The notes beneath the pieces are model-generated. The model had not been told where the DNA came from. It searched no databases and worked only from the letters and a program-made list of their open reading frames with translations. DNA of 64,000 nt from Akanthomyces muscarius (Eukaryota > Ascomycota > Sordariomycetes > Hypocreales > Cordycipitaceae): NCBI RefSeq assembly GCF_028009165.1, contig NC_079244.1, positions 2,790,001-2,854,000 on the forward strand. Reading direction: 5' to 3'. Positions 1 to 9,310 of this stretch are shown one piece after another. A program made the translations under genes and the position numbers. Position 1 is the stretch's first letter. Each line of letters opens with the position of its first letter.

Positions 1-1643
1 TTTTGGGAGAGAATCTTGTAGCATCGAGGGGCTTCCACAATAGAGCAGTAGAGAGGGATGAGCTCTTGTAGGCTGGCCCGGCGCAGGTACTCAGCGTACG
101 CTCCAACGATACACTCTTGCGTAAAACGCCAGTTTGGGGGATGCTTTTCTGTTTGTATGTTGTCCTCGGCATCTTGTTGCTCCATCAGGAGCTGAAGGAT
201 ATAGACGTGCGTGACGATCCGAAGGCCATCGTGCTGTTCCAGAGAAAAGTATTTATACTCGGCAAGGTCCTCGCCGACCATTACTGCCGCAAAGCTTCGG
301 GTAGGGTTGCTGAGCTCGATCAGAAGGCCCTGCTCAAATAGATGATGAGCCGTATCGTTGGCAATGTAAGACGCTTGCAGGGCCTTGAGCGGTTGCTGGG
401 CCTCATCCTTGATGGCAGGCTTCAATTCCAGCGATCGCATGAGTCTCTTCTCGACTGCGTCGTTGCCATAAAACTGCACGGCATCAAACACTGAGAAGGA
501 CTGGGTCAGGTTGGAGGCCACATCGGGAGGGCACTTTCCAAGGATGAAACTGTCCAGCTGGGTCCGTAGCAAGGCGTTGTAATGCGCGTAGAGGTAGTCG
601 TCCCAACTCTTCGCTACGGCTTCGACACTGTTTACGTCGCCGGAGAGAATTCCATAGACGGCGCGCTCATGCTGGTCGGAACCACGGTTACGAGCGAGGG
701 CATAGCACATGCGGCGCCACAGCGCCAAAGATTCCGGAGCGGCATCAACCTTGTCTTGGTTCTCATCTGAGAACAGAATGGCAGACATGGAAATGGCCCT
801 CCACATTTCAGTGCGCTCCTGGCACCAGTCGCTGATTTCTTCCAGGCTATTTCCTCGTCGCAAGTGCTCAAAGCAGCCCAACCAAATTGCTCGCTCAAAG
901 TACTCGTCTTGTGGTTCCAGCTTTCGATCTTGGCGAGTCACGGCATCGGGGTCAAGGTTCGTAACCAGGGGCGCACCATCCGAGTTGGTGTGTGATTCGG
1001 CAATGCTGGGTGTTTGCCGCTCAAGCAGGTGAGGCCAGCCCGTCATACTCTTGCGCAGCTTGATCTTGGATCGTGTGTGTAGCCAGCCGTGCGCAATGAC
1101 ATCTCCGCGGTCTGCATTCCTTTGCAGGTCCTCTACCATGGTATCGAGGTCTGGGCCGCTGGCAGCACTCGCCTGCAGCCATTGGAGAACGGCGTGGCGT
1201 TCTTTGGCGACCGGGTTGCGTCGTAGGAAGTCTAGTAGCAAGTCTCCCGAGTCGTTGATGTGTTGTCCTTCGTCAAAGGGGTTCGCTCTTGAGGCGGCAT
1301 GTCGGAGAGGAAGGAGGCGTCGAATGAGATCCCACGTTTCTAACTCTCCCTCTAGGCGCTTTGTCTCCTCGGCGCTGAGGGCAGAACCAGCCTCCGAGGT
1401 CTCATCTGCATCCACGTCCATGTCATCGTGGTTGGCGCCAACGCGTTTCGTCCGACTGTTCGTTAGCCTTTGATAGGCATTTTCGTAGTATCTACTTGGC
1501 AGTTGCAGTAGTCGTTCCTTTTTCTCCGCTGGCGTTATGTACGATGATAGGCAGTCGTCAAGCGCGTTGGCGAATTCTTCCACCTCCGGACCCGCCTCAA
1601 CAGGGCCCGTGTATCGAGTCATCTTCCTATCCCAGTTCGCCAT
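1..1643 (-). CDS. NUP84: Nuclear pore protein Nup84/Nup107 (N-terminal part; runs off the left edge)
   Basis: An uninterrupted reading frame begins at the ATG 1643-1641 and continues to the window edge without a stop, giving about 547 residues of the N-terminal and central protein. It starts MANWDRKMTRYTGP and is followed by an acidic segment with DDMDVDADE. The rest is alpha-helical and lacks signal peptide or membrane segments. Recognisable stretches such as WLHTRSKIKLRKS, AIWLGCFEHLRRGNSLEEISDWCQ and the ELIPLYCSIVEAP segment near the edge resemble the fungal Nup84/Nup107 family, the scaffold subunit of the Y-shaped nuclear pore subcomplex used in pore assembly and mRNA export. This is recognition from memory of the family, not a search. 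The missing part should be the C-terminal alpha-solenoid that contacts Nup133. No intron is needed in the visible part. Confidence 0.8.
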   Translation of the reverse strand, partial: MANWDRKMTRYTGPVEAGPEVEEFANALDDCLSSYITPAEKKERLLQLPSRYYENAYQRLTNSRTKRVGANHDDMDVDADETSEAGSALSAEETKRLEGELETWDLIRRLLPLRHAASRANPFDEGQHINDSGDLLLDFLRRNPVAKERHAVLQWLQASAASGPDLDTMVEDLQRNADRGDVIAHGWLHTRSKIKLRKSMTGWPHLLERQTPSIAESHTNSDGAPLVTNLDPDAVTRQDRKLEPQDEYFERAIWLGCFEHLRRGNSLEEISDWCQERTEMWRAISMSAILFSDENQDKVDAAPESLALWRRMCYALARNRGSDQHERAVYGILSGDVNSVEAVAKSWDDYLYAHYNALLRTQLDSFILGKCPPDVASNLTQSFSVFDAVQFYGNDAVEKRLMRSLELKPAIKDEAQQPLKALQASYIANDTAHHLFEQGLLIELSNPTRSFAAVMVGEDLAEYKYFSLEQHDGLRIVTHVYILQLLMEQQDAEDNIQTEKHPPNWRFTQECIVGAYAEYLRRASLQELIPLYCSIVEAPRCYKILSQ

Positions 1644-2765
1644 GGTGTATCATGTGCTGGCCGCGTGTTCGATAACTGCAATGCGTCGTCGTGACGCCAG
1701 CGCAACGTTGCTGGCGGCCCTGGGGCCTGCTGCGCAGAGCTTGGCGGAGCTTGCTGATTTGTCGGGATGCAGGGACAAATAGCGTGCGGTTTAGAAGCTG
1801 CGCCTGTCAGGTCGCTAATTGCGGACCTGTAAATCTGTCGAGAACAAAGCCTCGTCACTCGATGCGCCGCTGCGGTAGTCCGTGGGTGAAGCCTTTTGCA
1901 AGCAGAGTCTTGGATTTGTTGCTCTGCATGGGACAATCTTTTGGGCGCGCAGCACTTCGAGCTAGGCGCTGGCGGGTCGCTGGCGGGTGGGTACGGCAGC
2001 TACACGCGTAGTTGACTGCAGCACACAGTAGCACGACTCTATTATGTCAACACGTCGATGCTCTAGGATCTCGTTTCCCGCTTTTGGTAAATTATGTCTA
2101 TTGGTGAGGCGAGTCTATATTTCTCTAGTGCACTCCTTCCTTTTACGTGACTGCTGGCTTCAATGGAAACAGCGTAATCTGCAACAAACGATTTCGATGA
2201 CAGTTGAAACTAATGCCGCAGCTATGCGAAATGCACGTGGTACACGCAACCTCGCAACAACAGGCACCAAGCTGACACTAAAAATGTGCCAAAAAGCCTA
2301 TTAGACTGACCAGAATGCCAGTGTTCCGCCACTGAACATATCTTCTTACATGAACAACCCATGTGCCGCGAAGTTATTTGCGAGAGATAGGTACAGGGTA
2401 AGAGTCGGATACAACAATATGCAACTAAGCGATTCTCGAGACGTACTTGGGCACCGCAATTTCTGCACCAGCACCTCGGGCCCTTTTCTCTCTTCTTCTT
2501 CACATAATGTCATCGGCATTCGTATTAGAGTCTCGGAACAGGACTTTTCAATTCTTGTTCAGGTCCCATGAGGATCTCTAGCGTGCTCAACGATCGCCTA
2601 GAAGAAACCCCAGGCGCCCATTCCAACGTTACCTGATCTTTCCTGCTGGTGGACACAAAAATGCGCGTCACATATCGGAAACCTTTTACCACGCTCTGTT
2701 TATGGTATAGCTGATACAATTTTTAAAATACCCGTTGCCGTAGACTACACGCCCGGAGAAGAACC
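1644..2765. other. Intergenic: NUP84 promoter and CMC4 3' flank
   Basis: Both neighbours are on the minus strand, so this holds the upstream region of NUP84 and the 3' end of CMC4. The short open frames here have no family resemblance and no consistent splice sites. I see no RNA gene or repeat. Confidence 0.5.
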
Positions 2766-3151
2766 CTATTTATTCCCCTCGTTCAACTGCTTCATTTTGA
2801 GGCGAAGCAGACTTGGCTTAGGACAGCTCGGCGACGACGCCTCGTCACCGTACCGTTCATAGAAGGACTCACAGCAAGTGTACAGAGCCTTGACGACATC
2901 CTGGCACTTGGCCTCGTTGTAATTGTTCCTCATCAAGCAGTCTAGATGCATGAGTGAAGTCTTCGCTGCGTGTTGTTACCACACATACCTTGGATTGCAC
3001 ACTGCATGGTCAGCCTTTGGTTGCTGCATAGTTACGAAGAAAGAGGACTCACTGCACGAGGATGGCAAGGCGGCTTGGCCTCAACATCGTCCTTGCCAGC
3101 CTACGAGAGAGTCAGTACTGGCTGGTGCTGCCATTTCCAGATGCATACCAT
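2766..3151 (-). CDS. CMC4: CMC4, twin Cx9C mitochondrial intermembrane-space protein (four coding exons)
   Basis: Spliced on the minus strand from 3151-3149 (the ATG alone), 3100-3053, 3001-2989 (13 nt) and 2941-2766; introns are 48, 51 and 47 nt, all GT...AG. The product is 79 residues. The first Cx9C pair is C13/C23 (with an extra C18) and the second is C34/C44, followed by C45 and C61. The tail contains SCPKPSLLRLKMKQ, which is characteristic of the Cmc4 family. Twin Cx9C proteins are imported into the intermembrane space by the Mia40/Erv1 disulfide relay, so no presequence is expected. All exon phases are consistent and the total coding length is 240 nt. The 13-nt exon and the start codon sitting directly on a donor (ATG then gtatgc) are unusual, but the joined protein is conserved across both junctions. 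Identity is confident; splicing is inferred from sequence only. Confidence 0.87.
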
Positions 3152-3997
3152 GTTGTATGTGGTGTCCGCCGGGTGGAGGAGTGGTCAAGTATGTATCAAT
3201 GTGCACGATATGTACTCACTACCAGCTGATTGGCGTGAACAGAGTACGTGGTTGCTGTCAATGTAAGTTGCTGTGGTTTAGCTGGTAGAGGAACATTGTA
3301 GTTGGACGACGTCAGAGCTGCGACGCTGGAAGACCACAGACAATCCGGCCAAGTATCGGTACTCCACCGTGTGCTATCACAATACCCAGGTAGTCTTGAA
3401 GCTACGCACCAAAATCACTTCTTGAAGATTCGATGACCAAGTATAGCATCCCATTAAATTATGTCGAATTGACACAAGATCAGCAGATAAATTAGTGAAA
3501 TTGTGTGCTGCAAACCAAAGTTATTGCAATTCCTGGCCATTCACATCATCGCAGGCAATCGTGCGCCTGCCACCACAGTAACAGCGCTAAACACTGCTGT
3601 GGCAAGTAGCGCAGGTGCCGGAGCAGTCCATCGTTCACGCTGGCAGGCCACCGACGTGCGCCTGGGAAAGGACCACCAGCGCATTCCTTCAGCAGTCTTC
3701 CAGCGCCTTCGCCCACTGTTAGTCAGCTGCGCGTCGTCGCCTGCCCATTAAAATCCAGCCCGTCCAGCCAATCAGGTACGCGCTTCCCCACCGTTGTCGC
3801 CAGCGCAGTTCCCTCGCCGCCTGCCAAAGAGGGCCGTGTTGCCAAACGACGAGACCAGCCCGACACAGTCGTCGTTTTCTTTTCCCGTCCTTCAACTTCC
3901 CAACCCCTCACCAGCAACGGTCTTTATATACACCACCGCAGCCCCGAGGCTTTGCGCAGACAACCAGCAATTTATACCGAATTCCAAAATCTACACC
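3152..3997. promoter_or_regulatory. Divergent promoter region between CMC4 (-) and SUMO (+)
   Basis: About 850 bases separate the two start codons, which face away from each other. A TATA-like TTTATATA lies at 3923-3930, about 70 nt upstream of the SUMO start. No gene is supported in between. That one element belongs to SUMO is inferred from distance only. Confidence 0.5.
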
Positions 3998-4413
3998 ATG
4001 TCCGACGACAACGGCGGTCTTCCCGGCGATGCCCCTCCCGGCGGCGGCACTGAGCACCTCAACATCAAGGTGACGGACAACAACAACGAGGTCTTCTTCA
4101 AGATCAAGCGCACCACCAAGCTTGAGAAGTTGATGAGTGCGTTCTGCGATCGCCAGGGCAAGTCCATGACCGCTGTGCGATTCCTGTTTGATGGCACACG
4201 AGTCCAGCCTACTGATACGCCTGACAATGTACGTCTGTTCTCTAACCCCCCTCGCTTCTGCCACATCCGTAGAAGCGACCTGCTTCTGAACTCGATCGAA
4301 GCTACTGCAAACTTCTGGAGTGAACCCTGCTGACTCTGTACTTGCAGCTCGAAATGGCGGACGGCGACACGCTCGAGGTCCATCAGGAGCAGGTTGGTGG
4401 CGCTGCCCTCTAG
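3998..4413 (+). CDS. SMT3: SUMO (small ubiquitin-like modifier) precursor
   Basis: Two exons, 3998-4228 and 4348-4413, are joined across a 119-nt GT...AG intron in phase 0 to give 98 residues. The N-terminal 20 residues are Gly/Pro/Asp rich and flexible, as usual for SUMO. The beta-grasp fold follows (HLNIKV, EVFFKIKRTTKLEKLM, FLFDGTRV, LEMADGDTLEVHQEQVGG). The diglycine is at residues 94-95 and is followed by AAL, the propeptide that a Ulp-type protease must remove before conjugation. SUMO is attached to target lysines by the Aos1/Uba2-Ubc9 cascade and affects nuclear processes, septation and genome stability. Without splicing the protein would lose its last strand and diglycine, so the intron is essential. 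Identity is firm. Confidence 0.95.
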
Positions 4414-5058
4414 GCACCCCACGAGAAGGAAATAACGGAACTGTCTTTTTGGCCTCAATATCTCTGCGTGTTTGACTTTTCACACATACCGACTACCACC
4501 AAAAAACCCGACATAAAAAATGTATGAAATGACGTTCTCTATGCGGCGTTTGGGGGAAAGGGTCCTTGCAACCAACCTTGGACCACAATATCTGCACTGC
4601 TTTTCTCTCTTTTATCGTGTGGTTTTGCTTGCTTTTCAGAGGCGTATCTACCCAGGAGCGAGACTCTGTGCATCATCAACGCGCATGATCGTGTCAGATC
4701 TCTTGCTCCCGGCTGTTACACGCACTCGCTATTTCACGACTGTTTTAACGCAACCTCGGAGGCCATTTGGACAACAAGATAGACAAAGTCACATCTAATA
4801 CACCATGGCTTTTACGTTGATGAAAATAATCTGCGCCAAAACCAAATGAATTGTATTGCAAAATCGAACAACTCCAAACGTAGACCAAAAACAAATGCGT
4901 AAACCAAAACAAAATCTGACCAACTCGCAACCGTAAACAGATCCAGACATAATTTCCATAACATCCATAATTAATGCAGTCCCAAAAGCAATCGCGTCAA
5001 CCTCATGCAAAATAGTTGCAACATAATCATAACCAGTAGCGACATGGAACCATCAAAA
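4414..5058. other. Convergent 3' flanks of SUMO (+) and the LIM gene (-)
   Basis: AT-richer non-coding sequence between two convergent genes. It should contain both 3' untranslated regions. No gene or repeat is supported. Confidence 0.5.
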
Positions 5059-7710
5059 TCATCGTTTGAGCTCGATCATGCGACAGCTCGTGCACAGGAT
5101 GCTCCCGTCGTCGCGAGGAAACACCTGCCCGTCGTCGAAGCCGCCCTTGCACTCGGCGCAGCGGAAGCACTCGTCGTGCCACTCGCCGCCGAGGGCCTGG
5201 ATGTACTGGCCGACGACGCCCTTCTTGCAGCGCCTGCACTTGGGCGCGCGGCGCTCCGTGCGCTGCGTCTGGCACTTGATGCACCACGCGTAGCCGTCCT
5301 TTTCAATGTGCGTCATGCCGTGCTCAAAGGGGTCGCCGCACTCGGCGCAGAAAAAGTGCCCGTAGTGCCAGTGGGCGCCGAGCGCGACAATGTGCTCGCC
5401 GAGGATCGGCGTCTGGCAGTGCTTGCAGCGCGGCGCAAACTGCTCGTGCCAGTCGAGGTGGCAGTAAAAGCGCAGACGCTCGTCGCCGTCCTGCTCCTCC
5501 GTCTCGCCGGGCGCCTCCTCGATGACCTCGCCGCCTTGTCGGCGCTTGATGCGGTCTAGTCGCGCGTTTCTCGCCACCTCGGGCTCGGGGCTGATCTCCA
5601 TGGCCTCCAGGGCAATGTTGCACGTGAAGCACGCGAAGCATTGCGGGTGGAAGCGCTCGGAGATGCCGGCCAGGGCCACAGATCTCCCTTCAATGGGGAA
5701 TGAACACTCGTGACACAGCGTCTTGCCCCGGAATCTGGCATCTGGGACAGGTGACCAATGGCTGCGCTGCTTCGGGTTCAGACGTTGCTTCAAAGGGCGG
5801 GACGAGGGGTTTGGAAGTGCCCTTGAGTTACCAGCTGACTTGCTGCTGTTTGACCTGTTGGCAGCTGGTTTATCGTCGGGCGTGACAATCACGGGGACAT
5901 TGGGAACTGAAGCGTCTTCATTGTCATCACCCACAGAAATGGTCGGTATGTTGATGGTGGGCACAGAAACACCGCCAGGGGTGTCATCAACCACAGCAAT
6001 AGTTGGGACACTGATGATGGGGATAGAATTGCTGCTCGGGCGTCCATCATCATCTCCTATGCTGATGGCAGGGATCTCCGGGCGAGCCGGTGGCTGGACT
6101 GGCGGCTGGGTTGTCGGCTGGACACGCGGTGACCTTTGCCCAGGAACAAGGATCGAAGGGACATCCACAAGCTTCCAACCCGGGAGAGACTGTGGTTGCT
6201 GCCTGTCGAATGGCGTCGTCGTGGTTGTTTGGCGGCCTGATTTGGCATCAGTGGTGTCGCCCGGAGGCTTCCAGTTCGTCTCAAAGCTTACAATGGGCCG
6301 CCCCGGACTGTCGCTGACGGCCGTCGGCTCGGGGAGCCTAGCACTTCGATCCTTCAACCGCATGCTCGTTGCTTCGCGAATGTCCTGGCTGCGAACCTCT
6401 ACCCCGTGCTTGCGCTCCACCTGATCATCTTCCCGTGGAGCAGCACGCGAATTTGTCGTGTACAGAGCGTTGTGAGATTGAGTGGGAGGATTGCGATAGA
6501 TCTCAACCCTGTCACGAGGCTTCACGACAGCGCCATTGGCAACGACGACTGGAACACGCTCGCCTGCAGGGTTCCGCGTCACACTCCCAAGAGTCCGGCG
6601 CGACTGAGATGCCATATCGATGTTCGGCCGTTTTGTCGTGGCACCGGGCTCTTCCCAGATCTGGTCTGCAGAGAAGGGATTGTTGACCTCGCCGCTGATG
6701 TTGCGGTTTCTGCTGCTTTTGCGTCTGCTACCAGCAACAGTGTTGATTCCGATTCCAATTCCACCGTACGTCTTGCGGCGTTGATTGCCGTGGCTGGTTG
6801 AACCAACGGTAGTCTGGCTCAGTTCGGAAGACTGGCGGAGGCTGGAGCTATTGACTTCGCTCTCGCTCGAACTGTTGCTTACAGACCGGTAGCCAGTATC
6901 CCGTCGCAGGCCCGTAGCAACAATGTCATTGCCGTATGTACCGATGCTAGCGGTGCGAGCATGAGCATAGCTGTCCTTTCTAAGATGTGGGCGGTAGCGG
7001 TAAGGACCATCCGGACGGGGCGCTTCACCGCCTCCATTCTGATGCTGCCAAACCAGCTCCGCAGCTTCATCAAGGGCGGCCTGATATATGCGACCTTCTT
7101 CATCTGGGGTCTCACGGCCCGTCTCGTCCCGCACGTCCATTTGCTCCATAGCGTCGCGCAGTGAAAATGCTTCTTCCTTTTCCATCCATCGTTGGCCGCG
7201 CTCCATGTACGTGGCTGTGGGCACAACTTCGGATGGCTTGAGGGGACCCGTCGCGGTCGGCTTGTCGGGATAATAATCCCGGCCACGGCCGCTCATGGTA
7301 GAGTAGCGAGACGAGATGCTGAGTCCACCGACGCTGGGCACATGCGACGGCACACGACTGTGATCGGGTCGTTTGCCAGGCTGGGATACATGCGAAGGTT
7401 CGCGATTATGATCAGATCGTTTGCCAGGCTGGGATTGCAGTGATGAAGCATCGAGGCTAAATCGTCCGGCGAGCGATCGTGGCGGTTCCGTAGGATGTGA
7501 AGGTTGAGGTCGGGCACCTCCAGGCCGCGGCGTTCGGTTAGTACGCAGATCGGCGAGGTAGTTGGCTACAATTGAGACGACTTGTTAGCAATGCACGTCG
7601 GGAAGCCACCGTTACCGCACCCCGGGCTTCCTACCCATTTGGTCCTTGCTCATGTATGAGGGCGACGGGGGCGTCACCTTGCGCGGCCGCGGCTCGCGAG
7701 ATGTCCACAT
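5059..7710 (-). CDS. Paxillin-like protein with three C-terminal LIM domains
   Basis: Two exons, 7710-7635 and 7565-5059, flank a 69-nt intron (donor GTAGGA, acceptor TTGTAG) and give 860 residues. The upstream exon begins MWTSREPRPRK and joins in frame as SYMSKDQM-ANYLADLRTNR, a conserved fungal N-terminus. Residues 1 to about 640 are low-complexity and Ser/Pro/Thr rich, typical of disordered scaffolds. LIM1 starts at C643 and has an acidic insert of about 45 residues between its two zinc fingers; LIM2 starts near C739 and LIM3 near C802, with all Cys/His ligand pairs visible. This layout fits the yeast Pxl1 and fungal paxillin-like family, which acts at polarity sites and the cytokinetic ring with Rho GTPases. 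The role is inferred from architecture. A 16-residue tandem duplication (residues about 70-101) is present. The short first exon is supported by frame and splice sites only. Confidence 0.85.
7339..7434 (-). repeat. 48-bp imperfect tandem duplication inside the LIM-protein gene
   Basis: Two adjacent 48-nt units (7339-7386 and 7387-7434) share the SQPGKR.DH.R.PSHV coding pattern. The period is a multiple of three, so the frame is kept. The units differ at several positions, which makes an assembly artefact unlikely. Confidence 0.8.
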
Positions 7711-8087
7711 TGTGGCTGATTGGACCAGAGAATAGGTATTGGGTAGAAGCTAACGGGTAAGGGGGAAACGTATGGTGAGAAGCGATTGCGACAGATGTTG
7801 ACGGTTGGGCTCTGAAAGTCGTGAGTCGGAGCGAGGTCGGGTAATAATTACTATGTACTTTGCCTGGGCGGGCCAGGGTCGTCACAGTGGGGTTGACTAG
7901 GCAACGCGCTATATGTGGCTGGTCGCGGGTCGACTCACTTACGATTGCCAGCTCCACGGCAACCACTTATGCGGCGGGTTTCAGCTGCTTCTGTCAAGCA
8001 CAAAGAATGGCAGAAAAAATGAAGATGACAGAAGAATACGATCTAATGTACATGCTATCTTACAAGTGAACAGAAACACGCGCTGCG
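7711..8087. other. Intergenic: LIM-gene promoter and COX19 3' flank
   Basis: Short spacer between two minus-strand genes. It has no recognisable element beyond the expected upstream region of the LIM gene and the downstream flank of COX19. Confidence 0.45.
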
Positions 8088-8611
8088 CTACCACCGTAGC
8101 TCGCCCTTGACGCCTTGTTCGGGTTCGCCGCCTGTCGCTGACGTCTTTGACTTATCATCTGCAAACCCCAAATTTTTGAATTCATCCCTAGCCATTAAAT
8201 TCCTGGTACAAGTCAGCGAGACGGCATTTACGCCGTTTTAATTAGCGATGGCGTACCGGTCCATTCTGCATGAGAGATATGACTTGGCCAGGTTGCGACA
8301 CTCGTGCTCATTGACGCCTCGAGCCTTTTTCATGCATGCCAGATAGTCTGACATGACCGACTTGCACTCCCCTAAGTAGCAGGATAATCAGAACAAGCTC
8401 AAGAGCGGTTATCACCTTGCGCAAACCACTTACCCTCATGGTCGAGTGGGAAACTTCCGCGCTGTGGCCTGCCAGAGGTCGGAGTGTTAACTACGAGATC
8501 GGTGTCTTGGGGGGGAGGGGGGGGGGGACTCTGGCACTATCAGAGTGTAGACTGAACGTACGGAGTCGGTTTCGTCGCTGGTAATTGTCCGGGGGCGCCA
8601 AAAGTACTCAT
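8088..8611 (-). CDS. COX19: COX19, cytochrome c oxidase assembly factor (twin Cx9C, four exons)
   Basis: Exons 8611-8562, 8468-8434, 8371-8257 and 8202-8088 are separated by GT...AG introns of 93, 62 and 54 nt and give 104 residues. It starts MSTFGAPGQLPATKP, then RGSFPLDHEGECK, the typical Cox19 approach to the first helix. The two Cx9C pairs are in ECKSVMSDYLAC and ECRNLAKSYLSC, followed by RMDRNLMARDEFKNLGF. Cox19 is a soluble intermembrane-space protein imported by Mia40 that takes part in copper delivery and redox control during cytochrome oxidase assembly. The total length of 315 nt is in frame. The first intron carries a homopolymer-rich pyrimidine tract (minus-strand C runs at 8527-8509). 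If the last intron were not removed the protein would end soon after RMDR, losing the conserved tail. Confidence 0.9.
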
Positions 8612-9310
8612 GATTTCGATGCGAGAGGCTGTTCGTATGAGATGGACGGAATGAGCGCCTTGTCTCGATGCTGGCAAAAAGCATCCAGAATTGTGGCGCC
8701 ACTATTAGTGACGGCCCATGGCCAATGCTGTGGCTGGTGTTCGGCATCAGGACAGATGACCAGGACTAGCAGTTTCCTTATAAGTTAGGCATTGTGACTA
8801 CCAGTACTCATGCAATTGCCCAGCATCCACAGCAGATTCCCTCGTCACATCATATCAGCGAACCCATTTTGATGCATCCACAGTATTTAGAGATTCGCGC
8901 GCTATTTCACTGCCTTGATTTTTGCAAATTCTGAATAGTGTCATAGATAATTCGGGTGCGCGTTCATAAACCGACCCGAAATGGCATAGTGCCCCTCTAT
9001 TTATGCCTTGCTTGCTGTTATCCAGGTACGGCTCCCTGCTGTGGCTTTTGCCCCTGTGAGTGGGTACTCTGCAAGCAGACCGCGCCACACGCTGCGCACT
9101 CCCGTACTCCAGTGCAGCGCAAGGGCTACGGCTACACGTGAATCGCAGTCTACCCAGCAGTTCAACTATCTCGAGCACCGACGCGAAGCGAAGCGCAATC
9201 CATCGTCTGTGTCTTCGCGGCCGACGGCCATCTCATGATTCAAGTCTAACGCCTCTTACGACCTGTTGCATCTCTCTTCCCGCCCGAACACCTCTTCAAC
9301 CGCCGCTACA
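8612..9310. promoter_or_regulatory. Divergent promoter region between COX19 (-) and DNM1 (+)
   Basis: About 700 bases lie between the two start codons, which point away from each other. Both genes serve mitochondria, so shared control is possible but is only inferred. I saw no clear TATA box. Confidence 0.45.
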
